This document shows positions 17,903-26,538 of a DNA stretch of 64,000 nucleotides, in pieces. The notes under the pieces were generated by a model. The model worked only from the letters and a program-made list of their open reading frames with translations, was not told the DNA's origin and did no database searches. Each line of letters starts with the position of its first letter. Position 1 is the first letter of the stretch. The DNA comes from Paulinella micropora. Its lineage: Eukaryota > Cercozoa > Imbricatea > Euglyphida. Both the position numbers and the translations under genes were made by a program. The stretch covers positions 459,744-523,743 of the forward strand of contig BJOX01000164.1 of assembly GCA_009731375.1 (NCBI GenBank). The letters run 5' to 3'.

Positions 17903-20407
17903 TACGACGACAACACGCTCACCTGAGCCGGTGTCTTCGTCTTGACGTCCCCCCTCCGTAGCGGTATAAGCTTGCTGGGGGTAGTTGGAGCTGGAACTGG
18001 TGCTATAATTCCAGTATCCGTGTCCTCTGGGAGGGCGCGCTGGGGTCCGTCCTCCCCTTCCACGAAAGCCTCGTCCTCGTGGTGCCGCCCCTCTTGGTGT
18101 CCCTCGGGACCCTCGTGACGATCCTCTCGTCTCTCCTCCTCCTCTAGTCGGCGCCTTTGATCGGCCCGATGTCTCTCTCTTCTCCCTTCTCTTCATTCTG
18201 TCAAGGAAGTAAATGATGGCCTCCCGGAACTCCGCATCCGAGACCATATTCGCATTCCACCTCCCCTCCTCCAACTCCTTCTTGTACATGGCGTACATGG
18301 TCTTTTTCATGCCTTCGAGCTCTCTAAGGAAAAGATTTCGCTGCCTATCATCAAGAGAGTCGTGGCTGAAGAGGCAATTGCCTACTCCTTTCTGTGCCTC
18401 ATGCTTACACGCCATGTATGAAAAATAGCGGTAGCACGGCGTCGGCTCATCTCTCCCCCTCTTGAGACCTGCCGTTCGAGTTGCATGTGCTGCTTGAGCA
18501 CCTCCAACCCCCTGTGTCGCGGCACTGGAGAATGACTCGGTGGCCGTGTCCAATTCGGAACACGCGTCGAGCACCTCCTTGAACAGGTCGCCCGGCGGAG
18601 TAGCCGCTACAGTCCTCTCGTATATATTCGTTTCTAAAAAATCCGCCGTCTTCACCGCCGTGAAGGTCGGACAGGACTGTATGATCCTTGCGAGCTTGCT
18701 CGGGTGTCGTGTACACAAAGCACTCAGGAAGTACAAAATGATAGACTTCCGGCTATAAAAGAGCCCGTACTTGGCGCTGACCTCAGTGAGGATCGCTGCC
18801 AACCTCGTGCCAATGCCCAGCCCTTCGTTCACCTCTTGAAAAATCTCAAACCCAATCAAAGTACCAGTGCACAGGTGCTGATACCCATGAGTTTTAAAGT
18901 ATTGCAAGAGGACGGCAACTGGCACCGTGCATTGCAGGTCTGAGGCTGCTCTCCTAGCCGCCACCTCTACCGCTCTCATCGCCTTGTACTCCCCAACATC
19001 AAACCCTTGTGTGATGATTGATGGGTCCAACAAGGTGTACAACGCCTCATACTCCTGTGTTTCGTCCGTTGGATGCTGCTTCATACAAGCATCAATTCTT
19101 CTGAGCTTGTCTCGAAGGTTCGCATCCGTGTCCTTCTGACTCGCTGTCTCTGCATACAGCGTCAGAGCAGTGGCATCGGACTTTGTATATTTTTGGAAGG
19201 CCTGTATGATAGCCTGTCTGTCCTTTTTGTCATTACTGTTGACAATAACAGTGGTAGGCGCTGAGCTAGTCGCAGGGGCCGAAGGGGCTGTGTGGGCTGA
19301 CGGGGCGGAGCGGCCCGAGGGAGCCATATAAGATCCAGAGGAATATTTCGGTCCCTTTGTTCCCGCCGCCTTGGCTAATGCAATCTTTGCCTCCATCTCC
19401 TTCTTTTCTTTCTCAGCCGCTAGCTCTTTGATATACAGCTCTTGGGCATGATGAAAAAAAGACAGGATCTCAGCTGCCTTCCGAAGGAACAAGGCCTTCT
19501 CCGCCAACTCCTTCTCTCCCGCTTTATTGGTGGGGGGTGGTGCGGCCGTCCCCTCCAAGATCGTATGATCCTTCGTGAAGACCCACCTCTTCCATGCGTC
19601 ATCCTTCACCAAGGCCGCATGCAGCTTCTTCATCCTCGTCACCCCTCCAGCTTCGCCTTCTATTTCCCTCAGGGCCGGGTGAAGGTCCCTGCCAAACTGG
19701 GTGTGTTGGAGTTTACCCAGGTCCACTAACTTGGCCTCCATAAGTTTCAGAGACACATCCATGACATTGATCTGTCCTTTTGGATTCCTGAACTTAAACT
19801 CCTTTTCCACTCTCTTTATTGAATCAATGTCCTGACCAGGATCGAGCAACCTAGCCAGTGCTCTTGTGTTCCATGGCAGCACAGTCTTTCCAGTCTGGTA
19901 CTCAAAGAGTATAGCACACTCAAACACTGTCCATGAGAGGTCGAGTAGCTCCAGTAAAGACATATTGTCCCCAAATGAGACATGTTGCACCTGTAACTGT
20001 GCACCGTCGTCTCTGAGGAATTCTGCCAGAGGCAGAGCTTGCCTTGGGAGAGGGTAACAGATGTCCTCCTTCTTCAAGGGTTGTCCCCATCGCATTTCTT
20101 GGGGAATGTATAGCCATTTATAGGCCTCATCCTTCCCTTTCTTCTCCTCAAACTCCTTCTTACTTAGTTTGCCATATTCGGCCACAAACCTCGCTTCCTC
20201 TCCTCCCTTCTCCTCCTCCTCGACTTCCTCTGCTCCTCCTGTGTCAAAGGAAGGCGCAGTAAAAAATTGATTCTCTGCTCCTCCTGTGTCAAAGGAAGGT
20301 GCCAGATCTCCTCCTTCTGCATGAGGGTCAACGAACTCCTCTTCGTTTCCTGGGGTTCGCTCACTCTCCCCCCCTCCTTCCTGCCAGTCTTCAGACCTAG
20401 TAGACAT
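17897..20407 (-). CDS. gag: Gag-like protein with CCCH zinc finger and RGG tail
   Basis: 836 residues, ATG at 20407, stop TGA at 17897-17899. The N-terminus is acidic and has a short internal repeat of APSFDTGGAE. The middle is mostly helical and should be the capsid region. A Pro/Ala/Ser linker (APSGRSAPSAHTAPSAPATS) follows. A zinc finger C-x8-C-x10-C-x3-H starts at about residue 658 (CYRYFSYMAC), and an Arg/Gly-rich tail lies at about 750-800 (GRGFRGRGGRTPARPPRG). Typical Gypsy Gag has CCHC knuckles; a CCCH finger plus RGG is unusual. The stop is UGA followed by CGG and then 25 open codons into pol in the same frame. Assignment as Gag rests on position, size and the nucleic-acid binding tail; I could not align the capsid. 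Confidence 0.82.
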   Translation of the reverse strand: MSTRSEDWQEGGGESERTPGNEEEFVDPHAEGGDLAPSFDTGGAENQFFTAPSFDTGGAEEVEEEEKGGEEARFVAEYGKLSKKEFEEKKGKDEAYKWLYIPQEMRWGQPLKKEDICYPLPRQALPLAEFLRDDGAQLQVQHVSFGDNMSLLELLDLSWTVFECAILFEYQTGKTVLPWNTRALARLLDPGQDIDSIKRVEKEFKFRNPKGQINVMDVSLKLMEAKLVDLGKLQHTQFGRDLHPALREIEGEAGGVTRMKKLHAALVKDDAWKRWVFTKDHTILEGTAAPPPTNKAGEKELAEKALFLRKAAEILSFFHHAQELYIKELAAEKEKKEMEAKIALAKAAGTKGPKYSSGSYMAPSGRSAPSAHTAPSAPATSSAPTTVIVNSNDKKDRQAIIQAFQKYTKSDATALTLYAETASQKDTDANLRDKLRRIDACMKQHPTDETQEYEALYTLLDPSIITQGFDVGEYKAMRAVEVAARRAASDLQCTVPVAVLLQYFKTHGYQHLCTGTLIGFEIFQEVNEGLGIGTRLAAILTEVSAKYGLFYSRKSIILYFLSALCTRHPSKLARIIQSCPTFTAVKTADFLETNIYERTVAATPPGDLFKEVLDACSELDTATESFSSAATQGVGGAQAAHATRTAGLKRGRDEPTPCYRYFSYMACKHEAQKGVGNCLFSHDSLDDRQRNLFLRELEGMKKTMYAMYKKELEEGRWNANMVSDAEFREAIIYFLDRMKRREKRETSGRSKAPTRGGGETRGSSRGSRGTPRGAAPRGRGFRGRGGRTPARPPRGHGYWNYSTSSSSNYPQQAYTATEGGRQDEDTGSGERVVVVD

Positions 20408-21164
20408 GGACGCTGAAGGAATACGGATGAGACAGAGTTGTTTCTACCCCGTAATTGCTCTGTTCGTCTATGAGGAACGAATAGAGAGAAAAACGAAAAG
20501 ACAGTATAGAGAGAGAGAGAGAGAGCGTCTCACCTCTATGTCTTATGTGTGTGTGTGTTTTTTTTTTGTGAGAAAGAAGTAATCTGTACGACTTTCTCTG
20601 AAAATTTGATCTCCTTCTCCACTCCTCTTTTCTTTTTCTCTTTTTGTTGTTGTATCTGTTATGAGGTACGAGGACCTATGTATAGATAATGTCAAAGAGG
20701 CTAGAGAAGCACTCCTTGAGAAGTCGACTTTTCGTCTGACACTTGTTCAGACCTATTGTCGAAAGACAGTCAGAGATTTGCAAAAATACTCTGATGTGTG
20801 TGGTTTGAGAGGCAACAAAGTGCACAGACGTGAAAGGTAGAGTACTACGCTCGTGTCCTTCAAGTTTGTTTGTAACTGTGAGTGTTTGTTTGTAAGTCTG
20901 TTGACCTACTCTGTCTCTGTCTCAAGAGAGAACAAAAGAACAGCTACGAGGTCTGGTGTCTGGCCTCCTTGTGAGGACACAGATACAGGCTGTGGAGAGG
21001 GTACTGAGACACCTACTCACAAACGCCTAGACGTCTAGTTTTGCAAAAAGAGCTGTGTGGGGATGTGCTGGAGTATTTGTTTTTTGGAACACCTACTCAG
21101 AAGAGATAGGTCTGTCCAATTTTTCTTTCTGCTGTTCCAAAAACAAGCCAGAAAAGAAATCAGC
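20408..21164 (-). other. Retrotransposon 5' leader
   Basis: About 760 nt between the PBS and gag with no long frame. It includes (GA)n at about 20510-20525 and a T9/(GT)n patch near 20545-20570. No domain is encoded. Confidence 0.7.
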
Positions 21165-21183
21165 CTTGTGCTGGTGACTCCAA
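21165..21183 (-). other. Primer-binding-site candidate
   Basis: Directly inside the 5' LTR the coding strand reads T then TGGAGTCACCAGCACAAGG. The TGG start one base from the LTR is what a tRNA 3' CCA end would pair with. I cannot name the tRNA. Confidence 0.55.
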
Positions 21184-21431
21184 TGTTACAATCCCCGAAG
21201 ATAGCTCAATAAAAAGTCGGTAATACAACCAGACACAAATCCCCAAAAGAGAATGATGTCTCGTTATATTAGCTCAGTGAAGCCGAAAAGAAAACGGCAA
21301 CAGACCAAGGTTAAAATGGCATTAGGTCAAATCCGGCCAAACGATATTGAAAATAATGGAAAAAAACTAGGTGCACCTGACAACAGAAAAAAGGGCACTT
21401 TTTACCGGCTATCCGGGGGGTGATGCCTACA
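21184..21431 (-). repeat. 5' LTR (right copy), 248 bp
   Basis: Direct repeat of 8420-8666, TGT..ACA termini on +, followed by GTAT and (TCTA)n. In element sense it starts TGTAGGCATCACC and ends GGGGATTGTAACA. Confidence 0.9.
21264..21269 (-). promoter_or_regulatory. TATA-like box in 5' LTR
   Basis: On the element's coding strand GCTAATATAACGAG contains an AT-rich TATA-like core, with a pyrimidine-flanked CATTCTC start-site-like word about 15-20 nt further on. Position within the LTR fits the U3/R promoter. Weak, pattern-based. Confidence 0.35.
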
Positions 21432-21439
21432 GTATCTAG

Positions 21440-21525
<86 letters not shown>
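21432..21525. repeat. Right target duplication GTAT and (TCTA)n
   Basis: GTAT at 21432-21435, then (TCTA)n to about 21524, matching the tract left of the element. Confidence 0.85.
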
Positions 21526-21526
<1 letters not shown>

Positions 21527-22617
21527 TGCTTCCCACTCAGCTCTACGAGTGGCAAGTATTCGATTACTATTGAAAACAGTGCTTGCGTAAAACATGCATA
21601 CATATATATACATACAAGCTATATACATACATACATATTAAATGCATACAGATATGCATACGCGCATACATACATACATGCATACATACATACACACATA
21701 CATACATACATACCTTGGCATTGTGTACAGTGTCATTTGAATAAGGCTAGTCTTATAACACTCACGTACACAGAACGAAGGTTGAAGGTTACTATCAGAA
21801 AACGTGGCAGGATCTCTGCACGCTATTTCATAAAATGATTGCGATCATCATATTATATAATAATTTTTTTGCTCTCACACCATTCCCAGTTATTACTACT
21901 CAGTGGCAAGTATTATGATACGGTGTTTGCGTGAAAAATTTTATATAACTTCAGTTTTAACCCTTAACGTCAAGGTCCACTAGATCCACTTAAGTGGATC
22001 TAAATTTTATGAGTCAAAATAAAGAGTATTTTTAGTTTATTTTTACTCGATTGAGATCTCCGTTTACTTGCTAAGCAAAATTTATTTATAGTTACAGTTG
22101 TGAGCCAAAAAAAACAAATTTATCTGAGGCATATGATGTGAAAATAGTTGATTTTGCTATATTTAATGTAATACACTTTAAAGTACTTCTGTAAATTTGC
22201 TACGCTACATACGTTAGTACTATACATTGAAAAGTAACAAACAAACATTAAACACATACAACTAAATAGCATACCACAAAATTAGTATCATAATTGACAG
22301 ATAGAACGAGATTGGTGCACTTTAATTTTTCGAGAAATATAGTAAATACACAACTACCTACGACCGAAGAAAAATAAAATAAAACTGAAACGAAACTAAG
22401 GAGATACATGAAAACAAAGAAGATGAAGAGAACATAAGAAGGGAAAATAAGAAAGAAGGATAATTTTACAACGATAAGCAGTTGATAGTCTGACACATAC
22501 TTCATAAGTAAGGGAAGCTAAAGCTAAACATTTTGAAAGTGAAGTAGCAACCGAAAGAGTAAGTAAATATATTCACGAAAGGCAAATATAACACACAAAT
22601 GTATACACAACAATTCG
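21526..22617. other. AT-rich stretch without a gene, (CATA)n patch
   Basis: (CATA)n-type repeat lies at about 21596-21712. An 85-codon minus frame at 22248-22505 is hydrophobic and has no context that would support it. Nothing else recognised. Confidence 0.5.
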
Positions 22618-23127
22618 TGGTTGGGCCTCTTCCCACTGGTTTCGAGGCTATGCCGTTGTGTTGGCTCCGAGGCTATGCTGTTGTGTTGGTTCCGAGGCTA
22701 TGTTGTTGTGTTGGTTCCGAGGTTATGTCGTTGTGTTGTTTTTTATAAGACATACACCACGTGGGATCAAAGGGGTATTTACATTCCGCGATCTAGTGGT
22801 GGTGACGGGTTTCGAGGCGTCCCAAACACTTACCGCCAAACGTCCTCATGCGCTGGCAGACCGCATGAAATGTCTGCTACCCCTGTGAGTACCCCCATGC
22901 GGGACCTACCCAGTCTCGTGGAGCTCTCACGCGGGGAAGATCAATCATTTGTAGTTGATTTCCTGCAAGGTACCCGACACTGTGCGGGTAGTAGGGACTT
23001 CCTTTTGGGGCTTTCTATGCAGGATGGTTAGAGTCACTCTTCCCTCCCCAACATACTGACTGTAGTCCCTGTTGGGTCGAGGGATGGAGGCGCATGGCCC
23101 TCGGGCTCAGCCATGACAGATCAAAAT
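22618..23127 (+). mobile_element. Retroposon family C with (ATT)n tail
   Basis: About 510 bp. It begins with four tandem copies of a 28-bp unit near TTCCGAGGCTATGTTGTTGTG (22645-22742) and ends GATGGAGGCGCATGGCCC..CAGCCATGACAGATCAAAAT followed by (ATT)n. The end resembles the SINE-A and LINE tails. The start resembles a twice-repeated motif (GCTATGTTATTGTTGTTGGG) in the LINE 5' region near 26440-26490, so it may be a LINE deletion derivative. No coding capacity seen. Confidence 0.6.
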
Positions 23128-23162
23128 ATTATTATTATTATCATTATTATAATTATTATTAT
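23128..23162. repeat. (ATT)n tail
   Basis: Short (ATT)n with a few ATC units between family C and the next SINE-A. Confidence 0.9.
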
Positions 23163-23259
23163 GGACACCGTGATAGCCCAGTGGTCAAGTTCTACCATCT
23201 GGGCCCTGTCGCCAGTTCGATTCCCGTCGGTGCCACCAGTATTTTCATTGAACATACCG
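23163..23259 (+). mobile_element. SINE-A, 5' part, cut by 10-N gap
   Basis: tRNA-like head starting GGACACCGTGATAGCCCAGTGG, B-box AGTTCGATTCC, then CACCAGTATTTTCATTGAAC up to the gap at 23260-23269. Confidence 0.8.
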
Positions 23260-23346
23260 NNNNNNNNNNCATTATTATTATTATTATTATCATTATTATC
23301 ATTATTATTATTATCATCATCATTATTATTATTATTATTGTTTTTA

Positions 23347-23398
<52 letters not shown>

Positions 23399-23629
23399 GG
23401 ACACCGTGATAGCCCAGTGGTCAAGTTCTACCATCTGGGCCCTGTCGCCAGTTCGATTCCCGTCGGTGCCACCAGTATTTTCATTGAACATACCGGTCCG
23501 TCTGGAAGTGTTGGAACTGCCCTTGCGGGGGTGTCATAAGAGCCTATCGTCAATTCTTCGTACTCCCCTCACGGGTGAGACGATGGAGGCGCATGTGCAG
23601 AAATGCATCAGCCATTGACAGAGAAGCAC

Positions 23630-23630
<1 letters not shown>
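23399..23630 (+). mobile_element. SINE-A, full length
   Basis: Head, body (GGTCCGTCTGGAAGTG.. GGGGGTGTCATAAGAGCC) and tail GATGGAGGCGCATGTGCAG..GAGAAGCACT complete, with (ATT)n on both sides. This copy lacks the internal duplication seen in 23836, 24652 and 25132. Confidence 0.9.
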
Positions 23631-23698
<68 letters not shown>

Positions 23699-23785
23699 CA
23701 TTATTTTTATTATTATTGTTATTATTATCATTATTCTTATTATTCTTATTATTATTATTAGTATCATTATTCAACTATTATAATA

Positions 23786-23829
<44 letters not shown>

Positions 23830-23835
23830 CATTAT
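23631..23835. repeat. (ATT)n microsatellite
   Basis: About 200 bp of (ATT)n with ATC, CTT and GTT interruptions. Confidence 0.95.
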
Positions 23836-24104
23836 GGACACCGTGATAGCCCAGTGGTCAAGTTCTACCATCTGGGCCCTGTCGCCAGTTCGATTCCCGT
23901 CGGTGCCACCAGTATTTTCATTGAACATACCGGTCTATTTCTGGACCAGTATTTTCATTGAACATACCGGCCCGTCTGGAAGTGTTGGAACTGCCCTTGC
24001 GGGGGTGTCATTAGAGCTTATCGTCAATTCTTCGTACTCCCCTCACGGGTGAGACGATGGAGGCGCATGTGCAGAAATGCATCAGCCATTGACAGAGAAG
24101 CACT
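23836..24104 (+). mobile_element. SINE-A with internal duplication
   Basis: Full-length copy in which ACCAGTATTTTCATTGAACA occurs twice, separated by TACCGGTCTATTTCTGG, making it about 38 bp longer than the 23399 copy. Confidence 0.9.
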
Positions 24105-24171
24105 ATTATTATCATTATTATTATTATTATTATTATTGTTGTTGTTGTTGTTATTATTATAATTATTATTA

Positions 24172-24206
<35 letters not shown>

Positions 24207-24267
24207 GTTATTATTGTTGTTGTTGTTGTTGTTATTATTGTTATTATTATTGATACTATTATTATTA

Positions 24268-24316
<49 letters not shown>

Positions 24317-24340
24317 TATTATTATTATTATTATTATTAT
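24105..24340. repeat. (ATT)n/(GTT)n microsatellite
   Basis: (ATT)n with two (GTT)5-type blocks. The same interruption pattern appears after the copies at 24652 and 25132, which supports duplication of SINE plus tail as a block. Confidence 0.9.
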
Positions 24341-24393
24341 GGACACCGTGATAGCCCAGTGGTCAAGTTCTACCATCTGGGCCCTGTCGCCAG
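24341..24393 (+). mobile_element. SINE-A head, cut by gap 24394-24609
   Basis: GGACACCGTGATAGCCCAGTGG through GTCGCCAG, then N. Confidence 0.8.
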
Positions 24394-24651
24394 NNNNNNN
24401 NNNNNNNNNNNNNNNNNNNNNNNNNNNNNNNNNNNNNNNNNNNNNNNNNNNNNNNNNNNNNNNNNNNNNNNNNNNNNNNNNNNNNNNNNNNNNNNNNNNN
24501 NNNNNNNNNNNNNNNNNNNNNNNNNNNNNNNNNNNNNNNNNNNNNNNNNNNNNNNNNNNNNNNNNNNNNNNNNNNNNNNNNNNNNNNNNNNNNNNNNNNN
24601 NNNNNNNNNTATTATTATTATTATTATTGTTATTATTATTATCATCATTAT

Positions 24652-24920
24652 GGACACCGTGATAGCCCAGTGGTCAAGTTCTACCATCTGGGCCCTGTCG
24701 CCAGTTCGATTCCCGTCGGTGCCACCAGTATTTTCATTGAACATACCGGTCTATTTCTGGACCAGTATTTTCATTGAACATACCGGCCCGTCTGGAAGTG
24801 TTGGAACTGCCCTTGCGGGGGTGTCATTAGAGCTTATCGTCAATTCTTCGTACTCCCCTCACGGGTGAGACGATGGAGGCGCATGTGCAGAAATGCATCA
24901 GCCATTGACAGAGAAGCACT
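24652..24920 (+). mobile_element. SINE-A with internal duplication
   Basis: Almost identical to 23836-24104, including the doubled GTATTTTCATTGAACATACC segment. Confidence 0.9.
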
Positions 24921-24936
24921 ATTATCATCATCATCA

Positions 24937-24985
<49 letters not shown>

Positions 24986-25002
24986 CATTATAATTATTAT
25001 TA

Positions 25003-25040
<38 letters not shown>

Positions 25041-25080
25041 GTTGTTGTTGTTGTTGTAATATTGTTATTATTATTGATAC

Positions 25081-25131
<51 letters not shown>
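24921..25131. repeat. (ATC)n, (ATT)n and (GTT)n microsatellite
   Basis: Tail of the preceding SINE-A, with the same GTT block as at 24137. Confidence 0.9.
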
Positions 25132-25398
25132 GGACACCGTGATAGCCCAGTGGTCAAGTTCTACCATCTGGGCCTTGTCGCCAGTTCGATTCTCGTCGGT
25201 GCCACCAGTATTTTCATTGAACATACCGGTCCGTCTGGACCAGTATTTTCATTGAACATACCGGTCCGTCTGGAAGTGTCGGAACTGCCCTTGCGGGGGT
25301 GTCATTAGAGCCTATCGTCAATTCTTCGTACTCCCCTCACGGGTGAGACGATGGAGGCGCATGTGCAGAAATGCATCAGCCATTGACAGAGAAGCACT
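25132..25398 (+). mobile_element. SINE-A with shorter internal duplication
   Basis: Full-length copy; the duplicated segment is joined by GGTCCGTCTGG rather than GGTCTATTTCTGG, so it is a related but separate duplication state. Confidence 0.9.
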
Positions 25399-25415
25399 AT
25401 TACTATTATTATTAT

Positions 25416-25449
<34 letters not shown>

Positions 25450-25489
25450 GTTATTATGATTATTATGATGATTATTATTATTATTATTA

Positions 25490-25570
<81 letters not shown>
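25399..25570. repeat. (ATT)n/(ACT)n microsatellite
   Basis: (ATT)n containing an (ACT)10-type block. Confidence 0.95.
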
Positions 25571-25573
<3 letters not shown>

Positions 25574-25745
25574 TCGGCAGATAACTCCTCTCACTCCTTG
25601 CACCCACTTGCACATGCACAGCACGCTCATTTGCACATTGCACCGCCAGTCGAGTCTTTGGAGCGGAGCCGCGTCACCGAACGGCCTCGTGATACCAATG
25701 GAGGCACATGTCCGACAGGATCAAAGGCCAATTGACTGATAAGTC

Positions 25746-25746
<1 letters not shown>
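25571..25746 (+). mobile_element. 5'-truncated LINE copy (3' tail only)
   Basis: About 176 bp closely matching 31058-31235, the last part of the LINE, from TTCTCGGCAGATAACTCC to TAAGTCTATT, followed by its own (ATT)n. It is a typical dead-on-arrival 5' truncation, or a LINE-tail SINE lacking a head. Confidence 0.85.
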
Positions 25747-25793
<47 letters not shown>

Positions 25794-25821
25794 GATTATG
25801 ATTATTATTATTATTATTATC
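25747..25821. repeat. (ATT)n microsatellite
   Basis: Tail of the truncated LINE copy and left flank of the longer LINE. Confidence 0.95.
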
Positions 25822-26538
25822 ATTTGGGGGGCACCAATACATGGTTGGGTGCCACCGCCACATGGCGGATTGGGGCCGTTGGCAGCTTGTTATGAGGGGT
25901 ACATAATCAGTGCTCCGCTGATTCATGAGACGGGACTTTTTACTGAGAGAAGCTCTCTCACCACGCTCACGACTCTTGGCTCGGGGTGGCCTCTGGTATC
26001 ACTCGGGGTGAGTGCGGGGGGTGGGTGTTATCTGAGGGAGGGGGCTCAGTGGGTCACTGGACAGGTTGGTTAACTAAACTACTGTCGGTATGAGTGGGTA
26101 CGAAGGCGAGAGGCCCCACACATTTCCACAAGCCTTGAAATCACTCAACTGCCACAGTAGCGACTGCCTGGACGCAGGGCTTCGACTCACCCTCTCTCCC
26201 AGAACCCCTGGTGCTCACTTTGCGGATGCCATGGGGATGCTCTGGCGGAGGGTCGGGACGTGTTGGGTGCATGTGACCGGGCCTGTCACTTAGTGTTCTC
26301 GGTAGATGACTCATTTGTAGCTTCTATCGGACGCAGGGTGGCTTGCCACGACACCTCAATGATGCATAGTACGTCACGTCTCTGGCCTGGTTACGGGGGC
26401 GGGTAACTGAGGCGGGTTCCTGAAGGCTGGTTACGGAAGCTATGTTATTGTTGTTGGGTTCCTGGCTGCTATGTTATTGTTGTTGGGTTCTTGGCGGCGT
26501 ACATGTTTATGCTTTTTTAAGGGTTGAGCTTTAAATAA
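25822..26538 (+). other. LINE 5' region
   Basis: GC-rich, many short frames, none convincing. Two copies of GCTATGTTATTGTTGTTGGG lie at about 26439-26492 and resemble the 28-bp tandem unit of retroposon family C at 22645-22742. Probably promoter/5' UTR. Confidence 0.5.

Larger units (their letters stand above)
8420..21431 (-). mobile_element. Ty3/Gypsy LTR retrotransposon, complete ends, internal duplication
   Basis: The element reads on the minus strand: 5' LTR 21184-21431, PBS candidate, leader, gag, one-stop junction, pol, 3' UTR, PPT, 3' LTR 8420-8666. Pol order is protease, RT, RNase H, integrase, which is the Ty3/Gypsy order. A 2390-bp block (14448-16837) is repeated at 17060-19449 across a 222-base gap, so the assembled 13.0 kb probably represents an element of about 10.4 kb. 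The LTRs differ at about five substitutions and one indel by eye, so the insertion is recent but not brand new. It sits inside a (TCTA)n array. Confidence 0.9.
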
